A DNA stretch of 64,000 nt from Citrobacter freundii ATCC 8090 = MTCC 1658 = NBRC 12681 (GCF_011064845.1 NZ_CP049015.1:2976001-3040000), one strand, 5' to 3'. Positions 1 through 12,377 are shown, counted from the stretch's first letter. Program-made: numbers and translations. The notes: generated from the letters alone by a model not told the origin.

Positions 1-2047
<2,047 letters not shown>

Positions 2048-2048
<1 letters not shown>

Positions 2049-3418
2049 TGACCACTCGCCTGACTCGCTGGCTCAATACGCTGGACAACTTCGAAGAGAA
2101 AATGTCACTGCTGCCTGCGGTGCGTCGTTATGGTCGCCTGACCCGCGCAACCGGGCTGGTGCTGGAAGCCACGGGGTTACAGCTGCCGCTCGGTGCCACC
2201 TGCGTCATTGAACGTCAGGACGGCAACGAAACCCAGGAGGTCGAAAGCGAAGTCGTGGGCTTTAACGGTCAACGTCTGTTTCTGATGCCGCTCGAAGAGG
2301 TCGAAGGCGTTCTGCCCGGCGCACGCGTATACGCGAAGAACATTGCCGGAGAAGGTCTGCAAAGCGGGAAGCAATTACCGCTTGGCCCTGCTCTGCTGGG
2401 TCGTGTGCTGGACGGTAGCGGCAAACCGCTCGACGGACTGCCCGCCCCGGATACCACCGAAACCGGCGCGCTGATTACACCGCCGTTTAACCCGCTGCAA
2501 CGGACCGCAATTGAACACGTCCTGGATACCGGCGTACGCCCCATCAACGCGTTGTTAACCGTTGGCCGCGGCCAGCGTATGGGGCTTTTCGCCGGTTCCG
2601 GCGTCGGTAAAAGCGTCCTGCTCGGCATGATGGCGCGCTATACCCAGGCCGATGTTATCGTCGTGGGTCTGATTGGCGAGCGTGGTCGCGAAGTTAAAGA
2701 TTTTATTGAAAATATTCTCGGCGCTGACGGTCGCGCACGCTCGGTAGTGATTGCCGCTCCGGCGGACGTCTCGCCGCTGTTACGTATGCAAGGCGCGGCT
2801 TACGCCACGCGCATCGCCGAAGATTTTCGCGATCGCGGACAGCATGTATTGCTGATTATGGACTCCCTCACCCGCTACGCGATGGCACAACGTGAGATAG
2901 CCCTGGCGATCGGCGAGCCACCGGCAACCAAAGGTTATCCACCCTCAGTATTCGCTAAGTTACCGGCGCTGGTCGAACGGGCCGGTAACGGTATCCACGG
3001 AGGCGGTTCAGTCACCGCGTTTTATACGGTACTGACCGAGGGTGACGACCAACAGGACCCGATTGCCGATTCCGCGCGCGCGATTCTGGACGGTCACATT
3101 GTGCTGTCTCGTCATCTGGCCGAGGCGGGTCACTATCCGGCCATCGATATTGAAGCCTCGATCAGCCGTGCCATGACCGCGCTCATTAGTGAAAAACACT
3201 ATGCACGGGTGCGTAACTTTAAACAGTTGCTGTCCAGTTTCCAGCGTAACCGCGATCTGGTCAGCGTGGGGGCGTATGCCAAAGGCAGCGATCCGATGTT
3301 GGATAAAGCCATCGCCTTATGGCCGCAGCTGGAAGCATTCTTACAGCAAGGTATTTTTGAACGGGCTGACTGGGAAGATTCTCTACAAGCTTTGGAACTG
3401 ATTTTCCCTGGTGTGTGA
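2048..3418 (+). CDS. fliI: Flagellum-specific ATPase FliI
   Basis: This 456-residue ATPase is related to the F1 beta subunit. It drives unfolding and delivery of flagellar export substrates with FliH and FliJ. The Walker A motif AGSGVGKS lies at 182-189, the catalytic glutamate at 211 (in ERGRE) and Walker B LLIMD at 268-272. The extreme N-terminus (about 1-20) is the FliH-binding segment in this family. The start overlaps the fliH stop by one base, so translation is probably coupled. A 21-bp gap with an AGGAGAG ribosome site precedes fliJ. Confidence 0.98.
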
Positions 3419-3439
3419 TTAAGCAGGAGAGCATAGGTC

Positions 3440-3883
3440 ATGGCACAACATGGTGCATTAGCAACATTGAAAGACCTGGCTGAAAAAGAAGTAGATGACG
3501 CTGCTGTCTTATTGGGAGAGATGCGTCGTGGCTGTCAGCAGGCGGAAGAACAGTTAAAAATGCTGATCGATTATCAGCATGAGTATCGCAACAATCTGAA
3601 TACCGATATGGGCCAGGGTATTACCAGCAATCGCTGGATCAATTACCAACAATTTATTCAGACGCTGGAAAAAGCGATTGAGCAACATCGCCAACAGCTC
3701 AATCAATGGACACAGAAAGTAGACCAGGCATTGAACAGTTGGCGCGACAAAAAACAACGATTACAGGCGTGGCAGACGTTGCAGGACAGACAAACCTCGG
3801 CGGCGTTACTGGCCGAAAACCGTCTGGATCAGAAAAAAATGGATGAATTTGCTCAGCGCGCAGCTATGAGGAAACCCGAATGA
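3440..3883 (+). CDS. fliJ: Flagellar export chaperone/central stalk FliJ
   Basis: FliJ (147 aa) is an almost wholly helical, Gln/Lys-rich protein. Known members form an antiparallel coiled coil that inserts into the FliI hexamer, like the gamma subunit of F1, and recycle export chaperones. The sequence shows long heptad-like helices and a charged C-terminus. It lies between fliI and fliK, and its stop overlaps the fliK start by 4 bp (ATGA). Confidence 0.97.
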   Translation: MAQHGALATLKDLAEKEVDDAAVLLGEMRRGCQQAEEQLKMLIDYQHEYRNNLNTDMGQGITSNRWINYQQFIQTLEKAIEQHRQQLNQWTQKVDQALNSWRDKKQRLQAWQTLQDRQTSAALLAENRLDQKKMDEFAQRAAMRKPE

Positions 3884-5094
3884 TTACTTTACCCCAACTG
3901 ATTACCACCGACACCGATGTAGCCGCAGGTCTTCAGTCAGGCAAAGCGGTAGATTCACCCGAGGATTTTTTAGCGCTGCTGGCTGGCGCATTAGGTGCGG
4001 GCGACGCACAAGGTAAAGATGTCCCGCTGTCGCTTGCCGATTTAAAAGCGGCTGGCAGCAAGCTGCAAAAAGGGTTGCTGCAAAAAAATGGCGATGCCAC
4101 ACCGTCGGTCAAATTAACCGATCTGCTGGCGCAACAGGAGCTGCAAACCGAGACTTCTCTTGCCGACATGACTGACGCTCAGCAACTGTTGTCCGCTCTC
4201 ACGCCTTCACTGAAAGCGAATGCCCTGACGACACTGGGCAAAGTCGCTCAGCAGGACGAAAAAAACACTACGCTGAGTGATGACGATCTCGCCAACCTGA
4301 GCGCGTTGTTCGCCATGCTGCCAGGACAACCACTGGCTACGCCTGCCGTCGACAGCGCACCAGCCCCTGTTGATGCGGCGCTTTCCGCATTGTCACGAGG
4401 CGCGGTACACGGCGCGGCGACTGATAATGCAGACGAATTACTGCCGGGCGATGCCAAAAAAGGCAAAGCGGATGTCACGATTGCTGGCGGTGGTGCTAAT
4501 CAGGCAAACAATCCAACATTAACCCCGCTGACGGCAGCAGTGAACGCCAGAGCTGAAATCGACAGCACCCCGTCACCGACCAGCATTGGCATGACTGCGG
4601 CCCCGCTAAGTGGTCCACAAACACACGCACAACCGTTACCGACGGCCGCGCCGGTGTTAAGCGCTCCGTTAGGTAGCCATGAATGGCAGCAATCGCTGAG
4701 CCAGCACGTCACCTTGTTCACGCGCCAGGGCCAGCAAAGCGCAGAGCTGCGTCTGCATCCGCAGGACCTGGGTCAGGTACATATTTCGCTCAAGCTGGAC
4801 GATAACCTCGCACAGTTACAAATGGTTTCACCGCACAGTCACGTGCGCGCCGCACTGGAAGCCGCATTACCGATGCTGCGTACACAGTTGGCTGAAAGCG
4901 GGATCCAACTGGGGCAAAGCAACATCAGCAGTGAAAGCTTCGCTGGCCATCAGCAGTCTTCCGGACAGCAACAGCAGTCTGGTCGCGCTCAAGGACAAGA
5001 CATTTTTGCCGCTGAAGATGACGCAATACTGGCAACCCCAGCCTCGCTGCAAGCCACTGCCCGCGGCGATGGCGCAGTAGACATCTTCGCCTAA
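3880..5094 (+). CDS. fliK: Flagellar hook-length control protein FliK
   Basis: FliK (404 aa) is exported and acts as a molecular ruler. Its C-terminal domain switches FlhB from hook to filament substrates. The N-terminal two thirds are Ala/Thr/Pro/Asp-rich and of low complexity, as usual for the ruler part. The conserved C-terminal domain (about 265-355, around [20 protein letters not shown]) is the switch domain. It is followed by a Gln/Ser-rich linker and a short tail. The ruler part diverges fast between species, so the name rests mainly on the C-domain and synteny. Confidence 0.95.
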   Translation: MITLPQLITTDTDVAAGLQSGKAVDSPEDFLALLAGALGAGDAQGKDVPLSLADLKAAGSKLQKGLLQKNGDATPSVKLTDLLAQQELQTETSLADMTDAQQLLSALTPSLKANALTTLGKVAQQDEKNTTLSDDDLANLSALFAMLPGQPLATPAVDSAPAPVDAALSALSRGAVHGAATDNADELLPGDAKKGKADVTIAGGGANQANNPTLTPLTAAVNARAEIDSTPSPTSIGMTAAPLSGPQTHAQPLPTAAPVLSAPLGSHEWQQSLSQHVTLFTRQGQQSAELRLHPQDLGQVHISLKLDDNLAQLQMVSPHSHVRAALEAALPMLRTQLAESGIQLGQSNISSESFAGHQQSSGQQQQSGRAQGQDIFAAEDDAILATPASLQATARGDGAVDIFA

Positions 5095-5109
5095 CGCCAG
5101 AGGTAGCAT

Positions 5110-5160
5110 GATTATCCGCGTCTTTTCCACGCTTTGTCGTGGACAGGACACGGGATAATC
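5110..5160. repeat. Large imperfect stem-loop in the fliK-fliL gap
   Basis: An inverted repeat with outer arms GATTATCC (5110-5117) and GGATAATC (5153-5160) encloses inner arms CCACG and CGTGG. It lies 16 bp past the fliK stop and 38 bp before the fliL start. There is no T tract after it, so it is not a standard intrinsic terminator. The right arm also contains GATAAT with an upstream G run, which could serve as a -10 box for a separate fliL promoter. That role is inferred only. Confidence 0.55.
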
Positions 5161-5198
5161 AGCCCATAAGCTGTACCGAAACAGGAAGCCCGTATCTG

Positions 5199-5666
5199 AT
5201 GACTGACTCCGCGATTAACAAAAAAAGTAAACGCGCTATTTGGATCCCTCTGCTGGTATTAATTACCCTCGCCGCCTGCGCAACTGCAGGTTATAGCTAC
5301 TGGCGCATGCAGCAGCAGCCTTCCGCCAGCGTCAAAGCGGAACCGGCTCCACCGCCAGCCCCGGTGTTCTTTGCGCTGGATACCTTTACCGTCAATCTGG
5401 GTGATGCAGACCGTGTGCTGTATATCGGTATCACACTGCGCATGAAAGATGAGGCGACACGTTCACGTCTTAACGAATATCTGCCGGAAGTGCGCAGCCG
5501 CTTGCTGCTGCTATTTTCTCGTCAGAATGCGGCCACACTCGCCACCGAGGAAGGTAAGCAACAGCTGATTACCGCCATCAAAGAGACGCTGGCGACTCCG
5601 CTTGTTGTTGGACAACCGAAACAGGTTGTCACCGACGTTCTTTATACAGCTTTTATTCTGCGGTAA
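5199..5666 (+). CDS. fliL: Flagellar basal-body associated protein FliL
   Basis: FliL (155 aa) is a single-pass inner-membrane protein that surrounds or stabilises the stators and affects motor output. The sequence has a short basic cytoplasmic tail (KKSKR), one membrane helix at about 14-33, a Pro/Ala linker and a periplasmic domain. I chose the ATG at 5199 (MTDSAINKK) because it gives the family length. An in-frame start 60 bp upstream adds residues with no counterpart in the family and runs through the stem-loop. The fliM start follows 4 bp after the stop. Confidence 0.95.
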   Translation: MTDSAINKKSKRAIWIPLLVLITLAACATAGYSYWRMQQQPSASVKAEPAPPPAPVFFALDTFTVNLGDADRVLYIGITLRMKDEATRSRLNEYLPEVRSRLLLLFSRQNAATLATEEGKQQLITAIKETLATPLVVGQPKQVVTDVLYTAFILR

Positions 5667-5670
5667 AGAC

Positions 5671-6675
5671 ATGGGCGACAGTATTCTTTCTCAGGCAGAA
5701 ATCGACGCATTGCTGAACGGCGATAGCGAAACCAAAGACGAACCCATTTCAGGTATCGCAAAAGAAAGCGATATTCGTCCTTATGATCCCAACACTCAGC
5801 GTCGCGTGGTACGTGAGCGTTTACAGGCGTTGGAGATCATTAACGAACGCTTCGCGCGCCAGTTCCGTATGGGGTTATTTAACCTGTTGCGCCGTAGCCC
5901 GGATATTACCGTGGGTGCGATCCGTATCCAGCCTTACCACGAATTTGCGCGCAACTTGCCGGTTCCGACCAACCTGAACTTAATCCACCTGAAGCCGCTG
6001 CGCGGTACGGGTCTGGTGGTGTTCTCACCAAGTCTGGTATTTATCGCCGTAGACAACCTGTTCGGTGGTGACGGTCGTTTCCCGACGAAAGTGGAAGGCC
6101 GCGAATTTACGCACACAGAACAGCGCGTTATCAACCGCATGCTGAAACTGGCGCTGGAAAGCTACAGCGACGCGTGGAAGGCCATCAACCCACTGGAAGT
6201 GGAATACGTCCGTTCTGAGATGCAGGTGAAATTTACCAATATCACCACCTCCCCGAACGACATTGTGGTGAACACCCCGTTCCACGTTGAAATTGGCAAC
6301 CTGACCGGTGAATTTAACATCTGTCTGCCATTCAGCATGATTGAGCCGTTGCGTGAGCTGCTGGTGAATCCGCCGCTGGAAAACTCGCGTAATGAAGATC
6401 AGAACTGGCGCAATAATCTGGTGCGTCAGGTTCAGCATTCTGAGCTGGAGCTGGTGGCAAACTTTGCCGACATTCCGCTGCGGCTATCCCAGATTTTAAA
6501 ACTGAAACCCGGCGATGTACTGCCGATTGAAAAACCCGACCGCATTATTGCTCATGTGGACGGCGTGCCTGTGCTGACCAGCCAGTATGGCACCGTAAAC
6601 GGTCAGTATGCGTTACGCGTAGAACATCTGATAAACCCGATTTTGAATTCGCTGAATGAGGAACAGCCCAAATGA
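5671..6675 (+). CDS. fliM: Flagellar motor switch protein FliM
   Basis: FliM (334 aa) is the C-ring protein that binds phosphorylated CheY to switch rotation. The N-terminal CheY-binding peptide is clear (LSQAEIDALLNGDS, residues 6-19). A middle CheC-like domain contacts FliG, and a C-terminal SpoA domain (about 250-330) pairs with FliN. The start at 5671 is set by this conserved N-terminus; the longer open frame upstream overlaps fliL. The end overlaps fliN by 4 bp. Confidence 0.98.
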   Translation: MGDSILSQAEIDALLNGDSETKDEPISGIAKESDIRPYDPNTQRRVVRERLQALEIINERFARQFRMGLFNLLRRSPDITVGAIRIQPYHEFARNLPVPTNLNLIHLKPLRGTGLVVFSPSLVFIAVDNLFGGDGRFPTKVEGREFTHTEQRVINRMLKLALESYSDAWKAINPLEVEYVRSEMQVKFTNITTSPNDIVVNTPFHVEIGNLTGEFNICLPFSMIEPLRELLVNPPLENSRNEDQNWRNNLVRQVQHSELELVANFADIPLRLSQILKLKPGDVLPIEKPDRIIAHVDGVPVLTSQYGTVNGQYALRVEHLINPILNSLNEEQPK

Positions 6676-7085
6676 GTGATATGAATAATCCGTCCGATGA
6701 GAACACTGGCGCATTGGACGATCTGTGGGCTGACGCGTTAAACGAGCAAAAAACCACGCCCACCAAAAGTGCGGCCGATGCGGTATTCCAGCAGTTAGGT
6801 GGCGGCGACGTCAGCGGAGCTTTGCAGGACATCGACCTAATCATGGACATTCCGGTCAAACTGACCGTCGAACTGGGCCGTACCCGCATGACCATCAAAG
6901 AGCTGCTGCGCCTGACGCAGGGGTCGGTTGTCGCACTGGATGGTCTGGCAGGCGAACCGCTGGATATCCTGATCAACGGTTATCTGATTGCCCAGGGCGA
7001 AGTCGTCGTGGTCGCGGATAAATACGGTGTGCGTATCACTGACATTATCACCCCATCTGAACGTATGCGCCGTCTGAGCCGTTAA
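6672..7085 (+). CDS. fliN: Flagellar motor switch protein FliN
   Basis: FliN (137 aa) forms the bottom of the C ring and docks FliH-FliI complexes to the export gate. The first 50 residues are acidic and variable. A SpoA/surface-presentation domain fills about 55-135, with the conserved DIPVKLTVELGRTRMTI stretch at its start. It overlaps fliM by 4 bp (ATGA) and lies 2 bp before fliO. Confidence 0.98.
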   Translation: MSDMNNPSDENTGALDDLWADALNEQKTTPTKSAADAVFQQLGGGDVSGALQDIDLIMDIPVKLTVELGRTRMTIKELLRLTQGSVVALDGLAGEPLDILINGYLIAQGEVVVVADKYGVRITDIITPSERMRRLSR

Positions 7086-7087
7086 TC

Positions 7088-7462
7088 ATGAATACCCAGG
7101 CTACCGTTTCTCAACCCGCCGCCGTTCCCGGTTCACCGCTGGTGCAGGTAAGCGGCGCGCTGCTCGGGATCATCGTCTTGATCCTGGCGGTGGCCTGGGT
7201 CATTAAACGTCTGGGATTTGCCCCCAAAAGTGCCGGTACTCGCGGGCTGAAAGTCGCAGCCAGCACCTCATTGGGTCCACGTGAGCGCGTGGTGATTGTC
7301 GAGGTCGAAGATGCCCGTCTGGTACTGGGTGTCACAGCCTCGCAGATTAACGTCCTGCACACCCTGCCCCCGGCACCTGCCGATGCAGAAGAAAAAACGG
7401 CCTCCCCTGCGGATTTCCAGGCCATGATGAAGAGTTTGCTTAAGCGTCCTGGGAGATCCTGA
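7088..7462 (+). CDS. fliO: Flagellar export protein FliO
   Basis: FliO (124 aa) is a bitopic inner-membrane protein that helps assemble and stabilise the FliP ring of the export gate. One strong hydrophobic helix spans about 18-40. The remaining cytoplasmic part (about 48-90) contains the conserved [20 protein letters not shown] core. The last base of the stop is the first base of fliP. Confidence 0.95.
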   Translation: MNTQATVSQPAAVPGSPLVQVSGALLGIIVLILAVAWVIKRLGFAPKSAGTRGLKVAASTSLGPRERVVIVEVEDARLVLGVTASQINVLHTLPPAPADAEEKTASPADFQAMMKSLLKRPGRS

Positions 7463-8199
7463 TGCGCCGTTTGTTATCCCTCACGCTGGCAGGCTTGTGG
7501 CTTTTCAGTCCCGTTGCCCTCGCCCAACTCCCGGGTCTGGTTAGTCAGCCGTTGCCGGGCGGCGGACAAAGCTGGTCTTTGCCCGTGCAGACACTGGTGT
7601 TCATCACCTCGCTGACGTTCCTGCCTGCAATTTTGCTGATGATGACCAGCTTCACCCGCATCATCATTGTTTTCGGTCTCCTGCGAAATGCACTGGGTAC
7701 CCCCTCTGCACCACCTAACCAGGTGCTACTGGGCCTGGCGCTCTTTTTGACCTTTTTCATCATGTCGCCAGTGATCGATAAAATCTACGTCGACGCATAT
7801 CAACCGTTCAGCGAAGAGAAGATCTCCATGCAGGAAGCTATGGAGAAAGGTGCCCAGCCGCTGCGTGAGTTTATGTTGCGCCAGACCCGTGAAGCCGATC
7901 TGGCCCTCTTCGCGCGCTTAGCAAACAGCGGTCCATTACAGGGACCAGAAGCCGTGCCGATGCGAATTTTGCTACCCGCTTATGTCACCAGTGAGTTGAA
8001 AACAGCATTCCAGATAGGTTTTACCATTTTTATTCCGTTTCTGATTATCGACCTGGTGATCGCCAGCGTACTGATGGCGCTCGGGATGATGATGGTACCG
8101 CCAGCCACAATCGCGTTGCCGTTTAAGCTGATGCTGTTTGTGTTGGTAGACGGTTGGCAGCTACTTGTCGGCTCGCTGGCACAAAGCTTTTACAGTTAG
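7462..8199 (+). CDS. fliP: Flagellar export gate protein FliP
   Basis: FliP (245 aa) is the main subunit of the FliPQR export gate. It is unusual among export components in having a cleavable signal peptide, seen here as residues 1-21 ending ALA before Gln22. Four membrane segments follow, with the conserved stretch [20 protein letters not shown] near residues 50-70. It overlaps fliO by 1 bp and lies 9 bp before fliQ. Confidence 0.98.
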   Translation: MRRLLSLTLAGLWLFSPVALAQLPGLVSQPLPGGGQSWSLPVQTLVFITSLTFLPAILLMMTSFTRIIIVFGLLRNALGTPSAPPNQVLLGLALFLTFFIMSPVIDKIYVDAYQPFSEEKISMQEAMEKGAQPLREFMLRQTREADLALFARLANSGPLQGPEAVPMRILLPAYVTSELKTAFQIGFTIFIPFLIIDLVIASVLMALGMMMVPPATIALPFKLMLFVLVDGWQLLVGSLAQSFYS

Positions 8200-8208
8200 A
8201 GGCGCGAA

Positions 8209-8478
8209 ATGACTCCTGAATCGGTCATGATGATGGGCACAGAGGCGATGAAAGTCGCCCTGGCCCTTGCTGCGCCTTTGCTGTTGGTCGCTCTCGTCAC
8301 AGGTCTTATCATCAGTATTCTGCAGGCGGCGACCCAGATTAACGAAATGACGCTGTCCTTCATTCCCAAAATTGTCGCGGTGTTTATTGCCATCATTGTT
8401 GCTGGCCCGTGGATGCTTAACCTGCTGCTCGACTACGTGCGTACGCTGTTCAGCAATATCCCCTATATCATCGGGTAG
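8209..8478 (+). CDS. fliQ: Flagellar export gate protein FliQ
   Basis: FliQ (89 aa) is a small export-gate protein with two membrane hairpin helices, seen at about 17-39 and 54-77, and the conserved connecting stretch [17 protein letters not shown]. Four copies wrap the FliP5-FliR1 complex in characterised systems. A GGCG-rich ribosome site precedes the ATG. fliR follows after 8 bp. Confidence 0.97.
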   Translation: MTPESVMMMGTEAMKVALALAAPLLLVALVTGLIISILQAATQINEMTLSFIPKIVAVFIAIIVAGPWMLNLLLDYVRTLFSNIPYIIG

Positions 8479-8486
8479 ACAACGTT

Positions 8487-9272
8487 ATGTTGCAGGTGAC
8501 CAGCGTTGAGTGGCTCCACTGGCTGAATTTATACTTCTGGCCTTTGCTGCGCATACTGGCGCTCATCTCAACGGCCCCCATCCTCAGTGAACGAGCCATC
8601 CCCAAACGGGTAAAGCTGGGGCTGGGGTTGATGATAACCGTCGTTATCGCCCCGTCAATTCCCGCCGTTGACGTCCCCATCTTTTCGATCGGCGCACTAT
8701 GGCAGGCAATGCAACAAATCCTGATCGGTATCGCTTTAGGCTTCACCATGCAGTTTGCGTTTGCCGCGGTACGTACCGCCGGGGAATTAATTGGCCTGCA
8801 AATGGGCCTTTCCTTCGCGACGTTCTTCGATCCCGGTAGCCGTCTGAATATGCCGGTTCTGGCACGACTGATCGACATGCTCGCCATGCTGCTGTTCCTG
8901 ACCTTTAACGGTCATTTATGGCTGATTTCGCTGCTGGTAGATACTTTTCATACTCTGCCCATCGGTGGCAATCCGGTGAACAGCAATGCGTTTCTCGCGC
9001 TGGCACGGGCGGGTAGCCTGATTTTCCTCAACGGGCTAATGCTGGCCCTGCCAGTAATGACGCTGCTACTCACGCTGAACCTCGCACTTGGTTTGTTAAA
9101 TCGCATGGCGCCACAGCTGTCGGTTTTCGTCATCGGCTTTCCTCTCACTCTGACCGTAGGTATTTCACTGATGGCGGCGCTAATGCCATTAATTGCGCCA
9201 TTCTGCGAACGATTATTCAGTGAAATTTTTAATTTACTGGCCGATATCGTCAGCGAAATGCCTGGAAAATAA
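8487..9272 (+). CDS. fliR: Flagellar export gate protein FliR
   Basis: FliR (261 aa) completes the FliPQR export gate. It is highly hydrophobic, with about six membrane segments, and carries the FliR/SpaR landmark [16 protein letters not shown] near residues 110-125. It is the last gene of the fliL-fliR run. The 288 bp after it hold no gene, only rcsA control sequence. Confidence 0.97.
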   Translation: MLQVTSVEWLHWLNLYFWPLLRILALISTAPILSERAIPKRVKLGLGLMITVVIAPSIPAVDVPIFSIGALWQAMQQILIGIALGFTMQFAFAAVRTAGELIGLQMGLSFATFFDPGSRLNMPVLARLIDMLAMLLFLTFNGHLWLISLLVDTFHTLPIGGNPVNSNAFLALARAGSLIFLNGLMLALPVMTLLLTLNLALGLLNRMAPQLSVFVIGFPLTLTVGISLMAALMPLIAPFCERLFSEIFNLLADIVSEMPGK

Positions 9273-9299
9273 TAACCCTTAATTTTTATCCTGTTTTAC

Positions 9300-9313
9300 T
9301 AAGGATTGTCCTA
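9300..9313 (+). promoter_or_regulatory. Putative RcsAB box upstream of rcsA
   Basis: TAAGGATTGTCCTA at this site closely matches the RcsA-RcsB heterodimer consensus TAAGAATATTCCTA. It lies 247 bp before the rcsA start in the otherwise empty fliR-rcsA gap (9273-9560). In E. coli a site of this kind mediates autoactivation of rcsA. The rest of the gap is AT-rich leader in which I see no gene. Confidence 0.75.
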
Positions 9314-9560
9314 ATTTTAAAAAGTGACAACATCCACCAGGATATCTCTGTCGCGGCTTATTTGTTTTTGCCTCACTCACATAACGCAACATTCACTTTA
9401 CTTTAAGATGTTTCCTGGCAAATTATACGCAACTTTACGGGATAGTAAATTCGCCTGAAAAACAGCGAAAGCGTCATCTTGGGTCGTTATTATTCCGTTT
9501 AGTTGTGATGAAATAATCAGGTAAGGGGAATTATCGTTACGCATTGAGTGAGGGTATGCC

Positions 9561-10184
9561 ATGTCAACGATTATTATGGATTTATGCAGTTACACCCGAC
9601 TAGGGTTAACCGGGTATCTGGTAAGTCGGGGAGTGAAAAAAAGGGAAATCAACAACATTTCCAACGTTGATGAACTCAGTCTCGCCTGTGTCTCTCAACA
9701 ACCCGCTGTGGTGTTTATTAATGAGGACTGCTTTATCCACGATCCTGCTAATAGCCAGCAAATAAAGCAAATCATTAATCAGCATCCCAGCACATTATTT
9801 ATTGTGTTTATGGCAATTGCCAACGTGCATTTTGATGAATATCTACTCGTCAGAAAAAACTTATTGATTAGTTCTAAATCGATTAAACCTGACTCACTGG
9901 ATAAACTACTTGGCGATATTCTGAAAAAAGAAGTAGATATTGCTATTGATGTGAATCTGCCGACATTATCATTAAGTCGAACCGAATCCAGCATGCTGCG
10001 TATGTGGATGGAGGGTCAGGGAACAATACAGATATCAGATCAAATGAATATCAAAGCCAAGACGGTGTCATCCCATAAGGGGAATATAAAACGAAAGATT
10101 AAGACGCATAATAAGCAAGTTATCTATCACGTGGTGAGACTTACGGATAACGTCACCAATGGTATCTTTGTGAATATGCGCTAA
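9561..10184 (+). CDS. rcsA: Capsule-synthesis transcription activator RcsA
   Basis: RcsA (207 aa) is an unstable LuxR/FixJ-type helix-turn-helix protein that pairs with RcsB to activate colanic-acid capsule genes and repress flhDC. The C-terminal HTH (about 135-200) is visible, with [32 protein letters not shown] and the recognition helix before KRKIK. The N-terminal receiver-like domain lacks an obvious phospho-acceptor. AT-rich codon use is typical of this gene, and an RcsAB box lies upstream. Confidence 0.96.
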   Translation: MSTIIMDLCSYTRLGLTGYLVSRGVKKREINNISNVDELSLACVSQQPAVVFINEDCFIHDPANSQQIKQIINQHPSTLFIVFMAIANVHFDEYLLVRKNLLISSKSIKPDSLDKLLGDILKKEVDIAIDVNLPTLSLSRTESSMLRMWMEGQGTIQISDQMNIKAKTVSSHKGNIKRKIKTHNKQVIYHVVRLTDNVTNGIFVNMR

Positions 10185-10190
10185 GACGTT

Positions 10191-10217
10191 CTGACTGGTG
10201 GCGACTCCACCAGTCAG
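10191..10217. terminator. Hairpin between convergent rcsA and dsrB
   Basis: A perfect 11-bp stem, CTGACTGGTGG (10191-10201) with CCACCAGTCAG (10207-10217), surrounds a 5-base loop 6 bp past the rcsA stop. No T tract follows on either strand. It could act as a Rho-assisted or mRNA-end-protecting hairpin for rcsA and for the convergent dsrB. Confidence 0.6.
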
Positions 10218-10238
10218 ATTCAAACAGCGGAACTCATC

Positions 10239-10517
<279 letters not shown>

Positions 10518-10590
10518 CTATACTTAAGTTGTGCGTATCTGATGTTTGGGTACGCTCCCCCGGTATCCTTAACGGTTGAGAGGTATGAGG

Positions 10591-10818
10591 ATGAAAACCG
10601 CGAAAGAGTACAGCGATACGGCCAAACGTGAAGTCAGCGTCGATGTCGACGCGCTGCTAAAGGCAATCAACGAAATCTGCGAGAGTGAAATTCATCGCAG
10701 CCAGGATGACCCGGAGCGCGTTAGCGTCGACGGCCGAGATTACCATACATGGCATGAACTGGCCGACGCGTTCGAGCTTGATATCCATGACTTTAGCGTA
10801 TCGGAGATCAATCGCTGA
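10591..10818 (+). CDS. yodD: Small stress-associated protein YodD
   Basis: This 75-residue acidic protein matches YodD, a protein of unknown mechanism linked to stress response in E. coli. I chose the ATG at 10591 (MKTAKEYSDTAKREVSVD) because it reproduces the family start. An in-frame TTG at 10576 and ATG at 10585 would only add residues overlapping the ribosome site GAGAGG. It converges on the sRNA dsrA, whose terminator starts 10 bp past the stop. Confidence 0.9.
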   Translation: MKTAKEYSDTAKREVSVDVDALLKAINEICESEIHRSQDDPERVSVDGRDYHTWHELADAFELDIHDFSVSEINR

Positions 10819-10828
10819 CTGAGGGCGA

Positions 10829-10917
10829 AAAAAATCCCGGCCCTTATAGGGTCGGGATCAAGCTTGCTTATGCAAGAAGCACTTGTAAATTCGTTACACC
10901 AGAAAATCTGATGTGAA
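10829..10917 (-). ncRNA. dsrA: Regulatory small RNA DsrA
   Basis: On the minus strand the sequence begins near CACATCAGATTTTCTGG, then GTGTAACGAATTT and GTGCTTCTTGC, as in E. coli DsrA. It ends in a GATCCCGACCC...GGGCCGGGA hairpin with a seven-T tail. DsrA is an Hfq-binding RNA that opens the rpoS leader and represses hns. A promoter is visible upstream on the same strand: TTGTCA (complement of 10945-10950), a 17-bp spacer and TAAGGT (complement of 10922-10927). The terminator hairpin can also serve convergent yodD. Confidence 0.93.
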
Positions 10918-11024
10918 CCAAACCTTATCTGCAATTTTTTTGCCTGACAAGTAAATAATTCTCACCAAAATGATAAATATAACTAATGGGTGAGAGATCA
11001 CCAGGTTACGGTCGAGTCAAATGT

Positions 11025-11210
11025 TCAGGCATCCTGACAGAGCTGTCTTCGCTCGCCCGGCACCACCAGTTCATCTTCACGGAATGCTTCCCGTTTAACG
11101 CCAAAGCCGTCGTACCAGCGACACTCCACCATTCCGCTGGCATACCCGGTAACGATCATACGTGGGCCACCCTCTTTGGAGGTGACTTCCTCACTGACAG
11201 AAAAGACCAT
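11025..11210 (-). CDS. yodC: Small protein YodC (DUF2158)
   Basis: This 61-residue member of the YodC/DUF2158 family has the core SEEVTSKEGGPRMIVTG and MVECRWYDGFGVKREAF. Its function is unknown. The start is placed at 11210 (MVFSVSEEV), directly behind a strong GGAGGCAGGT ribosome site; the longer frame would begin inside that site. In E. coli yedP and yedQ lie between yodD and yodC. Here only a 100-bp gap and dsrA separate them. Confidence 0.9.
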   Translation of the reverse strand: MVFSVSEEVTSKEGGPRMIVTGYASGMVECRWYDGFGVKREAFREDELVVPGERRQLCQDA

Positions 11211-11287
11211 ACCTGCCTCCTGTATCAAGAGAAACCTTTACACCTTAGATGACAAAGAGGCGTTTTGCATAATCAGTCCTGTAACAA

Positions 11288-12199
11288 TTAGTGCGAAACT
11301 CCGCGCAGTCTGGCGACAGCTTTCACCAGCAGAACGACAATCCCACCGATGATAAAGCCGAGCACTAGGTTAAGCAGGGTCGGAAGCATTAGCGAAATCA
11401 ATGTACTTTGCTGTTGAGCAAAATGTTCAATCGCATGATGCAGCGGTGATATTCCGTGTACCACAATACCGCCCCCCACCAAAAACATCGCCAATGTACC
11501 GACCACAGAAAGTGTTTTCATCAGCCAGGGGGCAACCACCAGCAATCCTTTCCCCAGCGACTGGGCAAGTTGGCTACGTTTTTCTGCCAGCCAGTACCCG
11601 ATGTCGTCAAGCTTAACGATAATCCCGACCAGGCCATACACGCCCACGGTCACCACTAACGCGATACCCGATAACACCAACACCTGATTCAGCAAAGGTG
11701 CATCCGCTACAATACCCAGCGTAATCGCAACAATCTCGGCAGACAAAATGAAGTCAGTACGTATTGCCCCTTTGATTTTATCTTTCTCAAAGGTGAGTGG
11801 ATCCTGTGCGGCCAGAGCAGCCAGACGCTGCTGACGCTCTTCCGGGCTTTCTTTGTGCTTACGCGCCTCCAGGGTATGCAGAACCTTTTCTACCCCTTCA
11901 AAACAGAGAAACGCCCCACCTACCATTAATAATGGGGTGATCGCCCAGGGAATAAATGCGCTTATCAATAGCGCCAACGGTACAAGGATAACTTTGTTTA
12001 CAAACGACCCCTTCGCCACGCTCCAGACCACCGGGAGTTCACGGTTCGCCCGCACGCCCGACACCTGCTGCGCATTAAGCGACAGATCATCTCCCAGCAC
12101 GCCCGCGGTTTTTTTCGCGGCCAATTTTCCCATCACTGATATATCATCCAGCAGCGTGGCGATATCATCGAGTAAGGTTAGTAAGCTACTTCCTGCCAA
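11288..12199 (-). CDS. yedI: Inner-membrane protein YedI (DUF808)
   Basis: This 303-residue multi-spanning membrane protein belongs to the DUF808/YedI family; its role is unknown. Conserved family stretches include [15 protein letters not shown] near the N-terminus and [16 protein letters not shown] in the middle. I place the start at a TTG (12197-12199) that gives the family N-terminus [10 protein letters not shown] and sits 8 bp behind GAGGG. An upstream in-frame TTG at 12214 would precede that ribosome site and is less likely. Confidence 0.88.
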   Translation of the reverse strand: MAGSSLLTLLDDIATLLDDISVMGKLAAKKTAGVLGDDLSLNAQQVSGVRANRELPVVWSVAKGSFVNKVILVPLALLISAFIPWAITPLLMVGGAFLCFEGVEKVLHTLEARKHKESPEERQQRLAALAAQDPLTFEKDKIKGAIRTDFILSAEIVAITLGIVADAPLLNQVLVLSGIALVVTVGVYGLVGIIVKLDDIGYWLAEKRSQLAQSLGKGLLVVAPWLMKTLSVVGTLAMFLVGGGIVVHGISPLHHAIEHFAQQQSTLISLMLPTLLNLVLGFIIGGIVVLLVKAVARLRGVSH

Positions 12200-12377
12200 A
12201 ATTTTGACCCTCAATATTATTTTTTTGCAGTCATAAGTATGAAGTAAAACACGCCATGCTGAAACTGACCTTTCTGGTCAACAAGTTTTTAACATCGACA
12301 CGTAATTATAAATCTCGCCAGTAAGATAGTTTTGACGTTTACTATGTTGCACCTTTTTATTTCTACCGTGAGGGATT

